Source: Kiloniellaceae bacterium (GTDB taxonomy: Bacteria > Pseudomonadota > Alphaproteobacteria > Kiloniellales > J153). From it: 32,739 nt of DNA. Under the pieces are notes generated by a model. That model was given only the letters and a program-made list of their open reading frames with translations, was not told the origin of the DNA and made no database searches. This document shows positions 23,327 to 30,918 of the stretch, piece after piece. The position numbers and the translations under genes were made by a program. Each line of letters opens with the position of its first letter. Position 1 is the first letter of the stretch. The DNA lies in the NCBI GenBank assembly GCA_021776135.1, contig JAJFGL010000050.1:1-32739 (forward strand), written 5' to 3'.

Positions 23327-23411
23327 GGAGATTCCCACCGAATATTTCGCGAACAATGAATCCTTGAAATAAGCAAGAGCCAATTGCCGCCGTCCCCCTA
23401 AACGAGCGGCG

Positions 23412-23440
23412 ATAGTACTGGATGGATTCTTGGCGTACAA
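23412..23440 (-). promoter_or_regulatory. Candidate sigma70 promoter for the lipoprotein gene
   Basis: On the minus strand TTGTAC (23440-23435), a 17-base spacer and TACTAT (23417-23412). It would give a leader of about 80 bases. Confidence 0.45.
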
Positions 23441-23499
23441 GTCACATTTCCCCTAGATTAAGCGATGGAATCTCACGATTCCAGCCGCTTGCGAAGCCC

Positions 23500-23528
23500 T
23501 TGCGCCGCGCAACGCGCTCGCGTAATGT
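23500..23528 (+). promoter_or_regulatory. Candidate promoter for tRNA-Arg
   Basis: TTGCGC (23500-23505), 17-base spacer, TAATGT (23523-23528), about 53 bases before the tRNA 5' end. Confidence 0.4.
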
Positions 23529-23581
23529 CCGCGCGCTTCGAGGTCCGCTGGAGCGTTTCTCAGCCGGATCGCCGCCGCGCC

Positions 23582-23658
23582 GCGCCCGTAGCTCAATTGG
23601 ATAGAGCGTCTGACTACGGATCAGGAGGTTGGGAGTTCGAGTCTTCCCGGGCGCACCA
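23582..23658 (+). tRNA. tRNA-Arg (anticodon ACG)
   Basis: The 77 bases fold as a cloverleaf. The acceptor stem is GCGCCCG/CGGGCGC, the D stem GCTC/GAGC. The anticodon stem is TCTGA/TCAGG (one G-U pair) with loop CTACGGA giving ACG at 23616-23618. The T arm holds GTTCGAG, the discriminator is A, and CCA is encoded. A at position 34 is normally converted to inosine so that CGU, CGC and CGA are read. It stands alone between two leftward transcription units. Confidence 0.96.
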
Positions 23659-23822
23659 GTATTCCTCTCGTCAAACAAGTTAGCTGCCTTCATTGGCATG
23701 GCCGCGGGCGAAGCGCGGACGCGCGGCCGAGTCGGAAAATCCAGTCTTCCCGGTTTACACGGGGTTTGGTGAATGAGGCGTTAACAGGCCGCCGCCGCCC
23801 AGGCCCGCTTCGTAGTTTGCGG

Positions 23823-23839
23823 CCCGGATCAAGTCCGGG
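23823..23839. repeat. Degenerate TCAAG-core palindrome, copy d
   Basis: CCCGGATCAAGTCCGGG keeps the invariant TCAAG centre with 6-base complementary arms. The outer TGGA is lost and the TGAC end is degenerate. The rest of 23659-23911 shows no gene. Confidence 0.45.
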
Positions 23840-23911
23840 ATGAAGCTGGTATGGGTATACGGCCTGCTTGGCCTCCTATTTTTACCCAGCCCGGTGAGGA
23901 GCAACAGAAAA

Positions 23912-25018
23912 TTACTCCGCCGCCGCGAAGCGGCGATAGGTGAAGGGCGGGGCCGGGGCTTGGGATTCGGCCTCGGCCAGGGCAATCAGGGCCTCGTGAT
24001 GGGGCGATTTGGCGCAGGCCGGGTCGGTCGCGGCGGCGTCGCCCAGGATCGCCAGGGCCTGACAGCGGCAACCGCCCCAATCGACCTCGCGCTGGTCGCA
24101 GCTTTGGCACGGTTCAGGCATCCAGGCGGTGCCGCGAAAGCGCGCGAAGGCTTGCGAATGGCGCCAGATATCGCCCAAGGGACGGTCTTTCACGTTGTCG
24201 AAGCTTAGGTCCGGAATGGTCTCGGCGGCGTGGCAGGGCATGACCTTGCCGCTGGGCGTGACATTGATGAACTGCCGCGCCCAGCCGCCCATGCAGGCCT
24301 TGGGCCGGCGGGCGTAGTAATCCGGCACCACATAGTCGAAGACCATGGTGCCCTTGAGCCGGGCCCGCGCCGCCTCGACGATTACCGTCGCGCGCTCCAA
24401 CTGCGCGCGGGTGGGCAAGAGCGCGGCGCGGTTTTTCAGGCCCCAGCCATAGTATTGAACGTGGGCGACCTCAAGCCGCCCGGCGCCGAGGCTTAGCGCC
24501 AGCTCGATAATATCCTCCAGGTGTTCCAGATTTTGCCGGTGAACCGGCGCGTTGACGGTTAGCGCCATGCCGGCCTCGTGAACCCAGGCGGCCAGGGCCA
24601 TCTTGCGCGCGTGCCCGCCCTTATAGCCGCCGATGCGGTCGGCGTTGGCCGCATCGCTGTCCTGAATGCTGAGTTGCAGGTGATCGAGCCCGGCTTGGGC
24701 CAGGCGGTCCAGACGCGCCCGGTCGATCAGGACGCCGGAGGTTATGAGGTTGCTATAGAGGCCAAGGCGCGCCGCTTGGGCGACCAGGTCTTCCAGATCC
24801 TTGCGCACCGTGGGTTCGCCGCCGGAGAAGTGAACTTGCAGGACGCCAAGCTCGCTGGCCTCTTCCAGAACCCGCATCCAAGCCGCGGTATCGAGCTCCG
24901 CCGCCGCCCGTTCCAGCGCCAGGGGGTTGGAGCAGTAAGGGCATTGCAGCGGACAGCGGTGCGACAATTCGAACAGGATCGCGAGCGGCGCCGCCGGCCC
25001 GGTGCTGGCCGCGCTCAC
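23912..25018 (-). CDS. pqqE: PqqA peptide cyclase (radical SAM) PqqE
   Basis: PqqE makes the Glu-Tyr carbon-carbon bond in the precursor peptide PqqA during synthesis of pyrroloquinoline quinone. The radical SAM motif CX3CX2C is C22, C26 and C29 ('CPLQCPYC'), followed by '[16 protein letters not shown]'. The C-terminal SPASM region binds auxiliary clusters: '[10 protein letters not shown]', '[18 protein letters not shown]' and 'DPAC'. The 368-residue length is normal. The GTG start at 25018 overlaps the pqqC stop (GTGA). PqqE normally works on PqqA held by the chaperone PqqD, and no pqqD lies between pqqC and pqqE here; a fused PqqD domain is not visible at the N-terminus. Confidence 0.96.
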   Translation of the reverse strand: MSAASTGPAAPLAILFELSHRCPLQCPYCSNPLALERAAAELDTAAWMRVLEEASELGVLQVHFSGGEPTVRKDLEDLVAQAARLGLYSNLITSGVLIDRARLDRLAQAGLDHLQLSIQDSDAANADRIGGYKGGHARKMALAAWVHEAGMALTVNAPVHRQNLEHLEDIIELALSLGAGRLEVAHVQYYGWGLKNRAALLPTRAQLERATVIVEAARARLKGTMVFDYVVPDYYARRPKACMGGWARQFINVTPSGKVMPCHAAETIPDLSFDNVKDRPLGDIWRHSQAFARFRGTAWMPEPCQSCDQREVDWGGCRCQALAILGDAAATDPACAKSPHHEALIALAEAESQAPAPPFTYRRFAAAE

Positions 25019-25743
25019 GAGGCCCGATCCTCGGGCACGAAGGCGCCGGGCGGGATGTTGCCCGGTTCCACATAGGCGTGATGCAGGGCGTCGAGCTGCG
25101 CCCAAAGCACGTCGGTCTTGAACAGAAGCGCACCGATCACGCCCTGCTGCTGGGCCTCGCTACGGGCCTCGCGCAGCACGTAGGCAAGCCCGAACTTCAC
25201 ATCGCGCGGCGCCTGCTCCAGGCGCTTGCGGAAGTAGGACAGGGATTTGTCGTCGGCGAAATCGTAGTGTTTCAACAGCCCGGCGATGCGTTCCTTGTGG
25301 ATAGTGGGGGCGAACAACTCGGTCAGGGAGGACGCGATGGCATCCAGCAAGGGGCGCTCGCGCACGAAACGCACATAGGCCTCGACCGCGAACTTGGTCG
25401 CCGCCAGGGCGCCGTGCGTGGACATCACGTAGTCCCGCTCCAGGCCCACGCCCTCGGCGAGCACGAGCCAGCGTTCGATCCCTCCTTCGCCGGGGCCGCT
25501 GCCGTCGTGGTCCTCGATGCGCCGCCGCCATTCGCGCCGCAAGTCCACATCGCCGATGCGCGAGATCAGGGCCGCGTCTTTTCTGGGAATGGCGTTTTGA
25601 TAGCAATAGCGGTTTAGAACCCAAGCCTGAACCTGCCCCCGGTTCAGCGCGCCGCCGTGCAGCAGATGGTGGAAGGGGTGCAGGTTGTGATAGCGCTCGG
25701 CGCCGATCTGGCGCAGGCGGGCCTCCAGTTCGTCCGGGCTCAT
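25015..25743 (-). CDS. pqqC: Pyrroloquinoline-quinone synthase PqqC
   Basis: PqqC is the cofactor-free oxidase that performs the last ring closure and eight-electron oxidation of PQQ synthesis. The 242-residue all-helical protein has '[25 protein letters not shown]' (in two parts: [25 protein letters not shown]), '[19 protein letters not shown]', '[17 protein letters not shown]' and '[17 protein letters not shown]'. The C-terminus stops at 'FVPEDRAS' with no PqqD fusion such as the PqqCD of Methylobacterium. The start overlaps the pqqB stop (ATGA). Confidence 0.96.
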   Translation of the reverse strand: MSPDELEARLRQIGAERYHNLHPFHHLLHGGALNRGQVQAWVLNRYCYQNAIPRKDAALISRIGDVDLRREWRRRIEDHDGSGPGEGGIERWLVLAEGVGLERDYVMSTHGALAATKFAVEAYVRFVRERPLLDAIASSLTELFAPTIHKERIAGLLKHYDFADDKSLSYFRKRLEQAPRDVKFGLAYVLREARSEAQQQGVIGALLFKTDVLWAQLDALHHAYVEPGNIPPGAFVPEDRAS

Positions 25744-26675
25744 ATCTCGATCTCCTGGCCGTCCATGGCGATCTCCCAGCCGCCGCGCTCAATCGCCGCG
25801 CGCTCGCGCGAGCGCTCCAGGAGTACCGGGTTGGAATTGTTGATGTGAATGAAAACCCGGCGTTCGACATTGAGGCCGGCGAAGGCGGCAATGGCGCCCT
25901 GGGGCCCCGACATGCTGAGATGGCCCATGCGTTGGCCGGTCTTGGGGCTCAGGCCGCCGGTCACCATCTCCGCGTCTTCGTAGAGGGTGCCGTCGAAGAG
26001 GACCAAGCGCGCGCCCGTCAGCCGCGCCGCCAGCGCCGGGGTCAGCCCGGCGCAGCCGGGGATATAGAAGAACGCGGCGCCGCTATCGCGCGCCCGCACG
26101 CACAGGCCGATGGTGTCGCCCTCGGCGGTGCCGAAATTCGCTTCCGCGCCGGCGCTTGCATCCTCCAGGTATAGCGCGACCTTGCCCGGCACCGGGAAGG
26201 CTTCGACGCTCAGGCCGGTATCGCCGCCGTCGCGGCCGCGAATCTCCAGCGCGGTATCGAGGGGCAGGGGGCGGCGGCTCACGAAATCCGGATTGAGAAC
26301 CCCGAATATGGGATTGGCGCCGAGCACGCCGAGGATCCGCTCAGAGGCGTAGAGCGCCAGGGGCTGGCTTTCGCGCAGGGTCAACAATCCGGCGACATGA
26401 TCGACATCGGCGTTGGTCAGGACCACCGCGGCCAGGGGGCTGTGGCGCGCCCCGGCGCGCGGGTGCAGGGCCGGGTTCTCGTTGATTTGCTGGCGCAGAT
26501 CCGGCGAGGCATTGAACAGCACCCAGCGCTCGCCATCGGCGCTGACCGCGATCGAGGATTGGGTGCGCGCCCGCGCGGCGCCGTCGTTCGCCCGCGCCGC
26601 CCGGCAGACCGGACAATTGCAGTTCCATTGCGGAAATCCACCGCCGGCCGCCGATCCCAGAACAAGTATTTTCAT
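25740..26675 (-). CDS. pqqB: PQQ biosynthesis protein PqqB (metallo-beta-lactamase fold)
   Basis: PqqB is an iron-dependent hydroxylase of the metallo-beta-lactamase fold that hydroxylates the tyrosine part of the cross-linked precursor. The 311 residues begin 'ILVLGSAAGGGFPQWNCNCPVC', split as ILVLGSAAGGGFPQW and the zinc-type NCNCPVC loop. They contain 'NASPDLRQQI' and the altered metal motif 'NADVDHVAGLL'. It is the first gene of pqqBCE. No pqqA peptide with an ExxxY motif is visible in the 217 bases upstream. Confidence 0.95.
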   Translation of the reverse strand: MKILVLGSAAGGGFPQWNCNCPVCRAARANDGAARARTQSSIAVSADGERWVLFNASPDLRQQINENPALHPRAGARHSPLAAVVLTNADVDHVAGLLTLRESQPLALYASERILGVLGANPIFGVLNPDFVSRRPLPLDTALEIRGRDGGDTGLSVEAFPVPGKVALYLEDASAGAEANFGTAEGDTIGLCVRARDSGAAFFYIPGCAGLTPALAARLTGARLVLFDGTLYEDAEMVTGGLSPKTGQRMGHLSMSGPQGAIAAFAGLNVERRVFIHINNSNPVLLERSRERAAIERGGWEIAMDGQEIEI

Positions 26676-26802
26676 GGCTCAGGTCATTTCCCGGTTCCAG
26701 ACAGACAAGCGCGGTTTGTCGCCTTTATCAAGGATACTATGCCATGGCTGTCCGATTTAACATCGCGCTCCCCGCCCGGGCGGGTTTCTAGCACCGCAAG
26801 TC

Positions 26803-26873
26803 CCCCCACCCCGGCCCTTGCCTGTTGCGTTTGCCTTCGTTTGTAGAGCAACGTGCAAGGGCCGGGGTGGGGG
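26803..26873. repeat. Perfect 19 bp inverted repeat between pqqB and the DUF1194 gene
   Basis: CCCCCACCCCGGCCCTTGC (26803-26821) and its exact complement (26855-26873) flank a 33-base loop. Located just downstream of the DUF1194 gene and upstream of pqqB, it could stop or attenuate transcription between them. Confidence 0.8.
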
Positions 26874-26892
26874 TGACGGCCTCGCCAAGTAT

Positions 26893-27621
26893 TCACGGCA
26901 TCCGGAGACGCGCCGCTTTCCTGTCCCTGGGCCGCTTTAGCCGGCTGATGTGGGGGGTGATTTCGCGCCGGAGCTTGCGCAGGAAGGCGCGGGCGAAATC
27001 GTCGTAGCTCTGGGCGGTTTCAAGGAAGGCGCCCGGCCCCGCGATAACGTTGTCGCGGTAATACTCATCCAGACCGTAGGTGCTGACCATGACCGGCAGG
27101 CCGTTGATGGCGATGCCCTGGGAAGAGGCCCGCAAGCGCGCCGGCGCCATAAGAGACCCGACATTGTCGCGGCCATCGCCCGAAATATCTATTTTCAGGC
27201 GCTGGCCGGCGAAGTTGTTCCCGGTAATGAGGCGAACGCCAAAATCCATGGCCCTGCCAAGGCCGGTGAACAAGTGGGCCGGGGAGCGTACGAGGGCTTT
27301 CACCTCGGCGGCGAAGGCCAAGACACTGGCCGGATCGCTCAAGAGGCGCCAAGGAACCCTATAATGCTCGTCGGGGAAGTTGCTCCACTGGAACAGGGTC
27401 ACGGCGACGCCGTTTTGCTGCCCGATAAGATCGATGATTTCGGGGTGCCGGAACGCCTCGACGATGCCGGTCATTTGTAAATCGTATTCCTCGTCATCGA
27501 CGCTGAGCGAGGTATCGACGGCGAGAACCAGTTCAATGGAAACCGGAATTTCCGCCCGCGCGTAACCTGGATGCAACAGCGCCAAGGCGGCTAAAAGGAG
27601 GCGGAGAGATAGCCGGGGCAC
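26893..27621 (-). CDS. Secreted DUF1194 protein (von Willebrand A-like)
   Basis: The 242-residue protein has a signal peptide (hydrophobic 8-22, likely cut at ARA-E near 23-24), then a vWA-like domain. The MIDAS motif DTSLS is at 36-40 in 'ELVLAVDTSLSVDDEEYDLQ' (20 residues). 'KIDISGDGRDNVG' and 'STYGLDEYYRDNV' continue the fold. It belongs to the DUF1194 family, common in alphaproteobacteria and of unknown function; metal-dependent adhesion or complex assembly in the periplasm is plausible. The start is GTG at 27621, six bases after the stop of the FAD oxidoreductase gene, so the two are probably cotranscribed. No clear Shine-Dalgarno is seen. Confidence 0.85.
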   Translation of the reverse strand: MPRLSLRLLLAALALLHPGYARAEIPVSIELVLAVDTSLSVDDEEYDLQMTGIVEAFRHPEIIDLIGQQNGVAVTLFQWSNFPDEHYRVPWRLLSDPASVLAFAAEVKALVRSPAHLFTGLGRAMDFGVRLITGNNFAGQRLKIDISGDGRDNVGSLMAPARLRASSQGIAINGLPVMVSTYGLDEYYRDNVIAGPGAFLETAQSYDDFARAFLRKLRREITPHISRLKRPRDRKAARLRMP

Positions 27622-27627
27622 GCGCGT

Positions 27628-28752
27628 TTAACGCAGGCGTTGCGGCGCCAGATCGGACGCGCGCAAGCCCTGGTCCCTGAGGTCATCGGGCAGGGCGCCG
27701 GAGACGATCAGCGCCGCCGCCGCCCGGCCCATGGCCGGGGCGGTCTGGATGCCGAAACCGCCCTGACCGGCGAGCCAGAAGAAGCCCTCGGCGTCATCGT
27801 CCATGCCCGCCACGGGGGACTTGTCGGCGACGAAACTGCGCAAGCCCGCCCAACGGTGGGCGATACGCGGGACCGTGAGCGCGGTCGCGGTTTGGATACG
27901 GTCCACGGCGATGGCCACGTCGATATCCTCCGGCCGCGCGTCGCAGGGCGGCGAGGGCGTCTGGTCGGCGGGGGACAGCAGAAGCAAGCCGGATTCCGGC
28001 TTGAAGTAGAACTCTTCGTCGATGTCTATGGTCAAGGGCCAGGCGGAAATATCCAAACCCGGCGGCGGTTCGACGGTGAAGGCGGTGCGCCGCTTGGGAA
28101 CCAGGCCGATGGGCCGCACGCCGGCAAGTTCGGCGATGACATCGCACCAGGCGCCGGCGGCGTTGACGACCACCGGGGCCGCGAAACTGCCCGCCGGGGT
28201 CTCGAGCGTCCACGCCCCCTTCGATCTGGATAGGGCCGTGACCTCCGCCCCGGTGACCACCTTGCCGCCCCTTTGGCGCAAGCCTTTCAAGTACCCTTGG
28301 TGAAGTGCATGGACATCGATATCCATGGACTCCGGCTCGATCACGGCCGCCGCCACGTAGCCTTCTTTCAAGACCGGGACGATTTCGCGGGCCTCTGGCG
28401 CCGAAAGCCGCACGATACTGGGCGTCAGGCGGCGAACTTCGTCCTCGAAAAGCTTCAGCGCATCCAGTTGGTCGGCGCGGGCGATGAACATCGCCGCGCG
28501 CTTGGACAGGAGCGCTTGCTCCGCGAAGCCCGCGGGGGTTTCGAAAAAGAACCCGTGGCTGGCGCGCGAAAGGGCCCTAACCGTCGCGTTGCCATAGGTT
28601 TCCAGGAATTGGGCCGCCGAGCGCCCGGTGGTGTGGTAGCCCGGCTGGCTTTCGCGCTCCAGCACCGTGACGCCGCGCGTCTCCGCCAGTTCATAGGCCG
28701 CCGAGGCCCCGGCCATGCCGGCGCCAATTACCAGGATATCGGACTTGTTCAC
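27628..28752 (-). CDS. FAD-dependent oxidoreductase, DAO family
   Basis: A 374-residue flavoenzyme of the D-amino-acid oxidase/glycine oxidase fold. The FAD-binding GAGMAG is at 10-15 in 'ILVIGAGMAGASAAYELA', followed by 'TTGRSAAQF' and the internal 'VVNAAGAWCDVIAELAG'. The C-terminal FAD segment is 'FFWLAGQGGFGIQTAPAMGRAAA'-like (FFWLAGQGGFGIQTAP). It probably oxidises an amino acid or N-methylated amino acid; the substrate cannot be read from sequence. The start is GTG at 28752. It heads a two-gene unit with the DUF1194 gene. Confidence 0.85.
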   Translation of the reverse strand: MNKSDILVIGAGMAGASAAYELAETRGVTVLERESQPGYHTTGRSAAQFLETYGNATVRALSRASHGFFFETPAGFAEQALLSKRAAMFIARADQLDALKLFEDEVRRLTPSIVRLSAPEAREIVPVLKEGYVAAAVIEPESMDIDVHALHQGYLKGLRQRGGKVVTGAEVTALSRSKGAWTLETPAGSFAAPVVVNAAGAWCDVIAELAGVRPIGLVPKRRTAFTVEPPPGLDISAWPLTIDIDEEFYFKPESGLLLLSPADQTPSPPCDARPEDIDVAIAVDRIQTATALTVPRIAHRWAGLRSFVADKSPVAGMDDDAEGFFWLAGQGGFGIQTAPAMGRAAAALIVSGALPDDLRDQGLRASDLAPQRLR

Positions 28753-28815
28753 GTCGCGGTTTCGCTCGTTGCTATGATAAAATCAAAAAAAGGCGGCGCG
28801 CCGGTTCAAGGGCGC

Positions 28816-29661
28816 TCACTCGGTCCCGCCGGCATCCTTGAGCAAACGGATGACCGCATGATGATCGTCCATCCGGAAATTGTGGGGTTGCGCGAAGCGC
28901 TTCGCTAACGAGGCTATCCCGAGCGCCGTCATGCCGGCATTATTGCGCAGATTAACCTTGGCGCCACGCTTAAGCAGCAGGGCGACGACGTCGAGCCGCG
29001 CCCGGCTCGCCGCGTAGGATAGTGCCGTCACGCCGACGTTCGTTGTGGCATCGACGCCGATACCCAGATCGAGCATGGCCGCGACCGTGCCCGCGCTTCC
29101 CCTCCTGGCACCAATGAGCAGCAAGGAGCGTTTGAGCGCCGCGATCGCCGGGCCGCCGTCCTTCGTATTTATCGCCTCAAGATCGTCGCCGGTCGCGCCG
29201 CGCTTAAACAAATAGAGCATGGGCGCGACCTGGACCTGCCAAGCAGCCAGGCCATGAACGACCATGTCACCGACGGCATAGATCTGGCAATCACGCGCCG
29301 CGCGCCGCCGGCAGTCCTCGAGCGAGTTTTCGATGGCAATTTCGGGCCAACTGGAACTCATGCCTTGACCCCACATACCGCTCGCGGGCTCGATGGCGAA
29401 GGCCAGGTAAACGCGCGCGCTCAGCTCCTCCCGGTATTTTCGAAAGCGATCGCGCACCCCTGGCCGTAGCTGGGCCGCGGCCGTTAGCGGCGCGGTATTG
29501 GCGGCGAAGCGATAGCCGAATTCGCGCCGCTCGCCGCGCATGTCTTCATGGTTGAAAGGCGTTTGCCCGCCGCGCGCCTTCATGGCCCAGGCGTCCGTTG
29601 TCATGCCTATCGCGCCTAAAATCATAGCCGCCGCAAGAAAAGTACGGGATAGCATCCACAC
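28816..29661 (-). CDS. Exported ankyrin-repeat protein
   Basis: A 281-residue protein with a signal peptide (about 1-26, ending DAWA). The middle contains 'ALEDCRRRAARDC'-like 'NSLEDCRRRAARDCQIYAVGD' (here NSLEDCRRRAARDC), which resembles the end of DUF4189-type domains. Two to three ankyrin repeats follow from about 185 on: 'GTVAAMLDLGIGVDATTNVG', 'VTALSYAASRARLDVVALLL', 'KRGAKVNLRNNAGMTALGIA'. Its role is likely protein binding in the periplasm. The GTG at 29661 is favoured over the ATG at 29655 because AGGAGA lies eight bases upstream of it. A perfect 16 bp palindrome sits just upstream. Confidence 0.75.
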   Translation of the reverse strand: MWMLSRTFLAAAMILGAIGMTTDAWAMKARGGQTPFNHEDMRGERREFGYRFAANTAPLTAAAQLRPGVRDRFRKYREELSARVYLAFAIEPASGMWGQGMSSSWPEIAIENSLEDCRRRAARDCQIYAVGDMVVHGLAAWQVQVAPMLYLFKRGATGDDLEAINTKDGGPAIAALKRSLLLIGARRGSAGTVAAMLDLGIGVDATTNVGVTALSYAASRARLDVVALLLKRGAKVNLRNNAGMTALGIASLAKRFAQPHNFRMDDHHAVIRLLKDAGGTE

Positions 29662-29676
29662 GGCCTATTCTCCTAT

Positions 29677-29692
29677 TGCTTGCCGGCAAGCA
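29677..29692. promoter_or_regulatory. Perfect 16 bp palindrome before the ankyrin gene
   Basis: TGCTTGCCGGCAAGCA is self-complementary and lies three bases upstream of the ribosome site. It may be an operator or a leader hairpin. The rest of the 392-base gap 29662-30053 becomes AT-rich from about 29760 and shows no convincing gene. Confidence 0.4.
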
Positions 29693-30053
29693 TAGAGGAG
29701 TTCGGGGCGGGGGTCATAGGGGGATCGAGGCCCGCCCGAATTCAAACCGGTGCGCTACCGGCTCTTATGTCGTGGCCGTGGCGTCAAATAGTGACCCTAA
29801 ATTCGATAGTATAAAAAGATCATGGTGCTTATGAAGTCAAATCTAAGTGCGTCCGTGAAATAAATGACAAGAGTAATAAATGATCAAGCTGGCATCAATT
29901 CGGATTTGACTTCGCATTCAAGAGTCCACGGCGCAATACTCATGACGTCTTCTCTTGACTCGCTTCCGGACATGCAAAAGGCAGTGAGCGCAGGTCCGGG
30001 TAGTGCCAGGAGCAGAACTATCTGGTCGCCAGCTTTAGCGGCAGCACATACGG

Positions 30054-30719
30054 CTACCACACTCCTGGCAACAATCGCCAACGAACCCGGGCCTGATACT
30101 CACGATAGCCAGCAAGATGGTCCCGGAGGGTTCGATCTTCGCGTGATGTTCGCGCCACGAAGAAGATCGTGCCTATGGACGCAGGCACCAAAGCCCAGCT
30201 GGAGCCCAGTGCGAACGGAAGGGCCAGGTGGGCGAGAAGCACGCCCGCGTAGCCAGGATGCCTGATCAGGGCGTACGGACCCGACGAGACGACCGAGTGA
30301 TCGCGATCATCCTGAATTCGCACGAAGGTGGAGAAGAACGGGTTGGAACGAATTGCCCAGAACGCGAAGCCATAGCCGAGCGCAAAGACGAGAAACGCCG
30401 TCACCTGAGCGGATTGGGGGATGGGGATGGCCGGGCCCAAGCGAATTGCATCAAGACCAGCGACCACGAACGTACCAGGGTAAAGGCCTAGTAATCCCAA
30501 TGTCGTGAGCACCACGTCGACGCGATCCACGCCTGGCCCGGGAGCCACCCGCTCCATGATGAGCTCCGAGTCGACGAAGGCGAAGGTGGCCGCCTTGGTG
30601 ACAGCATAAACACCCAGAACAGCCCAGGCCATGGGCCATAAGAGCTGTCCGGCGGCACCAAATAGACACCCTCCCAGGACGAGGAGTTCCGCCAGAGTGA
30701 TTACAGTGGCCCGTATCAA
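30054..30719 (-). CDS. Isoprenylcysteine carboxyl methyltransferase (ICMT) family protein
   Basis: A 221-residue integral membrane protein with about five hydrophobic segments. The C-terminal half has the SAM-binding signature of the ICMT/phospholipid methyltransferase group: 'GPYALIRHPGYAGVLL', then 'SREDRTLRDHLAGYREYQ' and 'RVRWRLLPGVW'. Bacterial members methylate small molecules or lipids; the substrate here is unknown. The start is a rare TTG at 30719, supported by a strong AAGGAGG four bases upstream and by the lack of an in-frame ATG or GTG nearby. Codon use is more AT-rich than in the genes to the left, which fits lateral acquisition with the neighbouring insertion sequence. Confidence 0.75.
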   Translation of the reverse strand: MIRATVITLAELLVLGGCLFGAAGQLLWPMAWAVLGVYAVTKAATFAFVDSELIMERVAPGPGVDRVDVVLTTLGLLGLYPGTFVVAGLDAIRLGPAIPIPQSAQVTAFLVFALGYGFAFWAIRSNPFFSTFVRIQDDRDHSVVSSGPYALIRHPGYAGVLLAHLALPFALGSSWALVPASIGTIFFVARTSREDRTLRDHLAGYREYQARVRWRLLPGVW

Positions 30720-30918
30720 AGTCCCTCCTTGCCGAACTCCGACCCCGCTATCAACTCATCAACAGTAAACACGATTGATGATCCCGTCGAGAGCGATTGG
30801 GGTCGGTCAAAGAACGTCCTTGGATACGACCGGCTGACCGTCGCGAGCGTTCCAATAGTCCGCCCCTGCCTGTGAGCCGTCTTACATCGCTAGCACCCGT
30901 TCGTCTGCTGTGGGTCGA

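Noticed and set aside
23640-23753. Possible att duplication of the tRNA-Arg 3' end
   Set aside because: Only AGTCTTCCCGG (11 bases) recurs at 23743-23753, too short, and no integrase lies nearby.
23840-24208. Rightward frame starting with a signal-peptide-like MKLVWVYGLLGLL
   Set aside because: Most of it is antisense to pqqE and it lacks a conserved continuation.
26676-26892. Search for a pqqA peptide upstream of pqqB
   Set aside because: No short frame with an ExxxY motif on the leftward strand. The region is dominated by the 19 bp inverted repeat.
29864-30265. 133-codon rightward frame overlapping the ICMT-like gene
   Set aside because: Its second half is antisense to the ICMT-like gene and no domain is recognisable.
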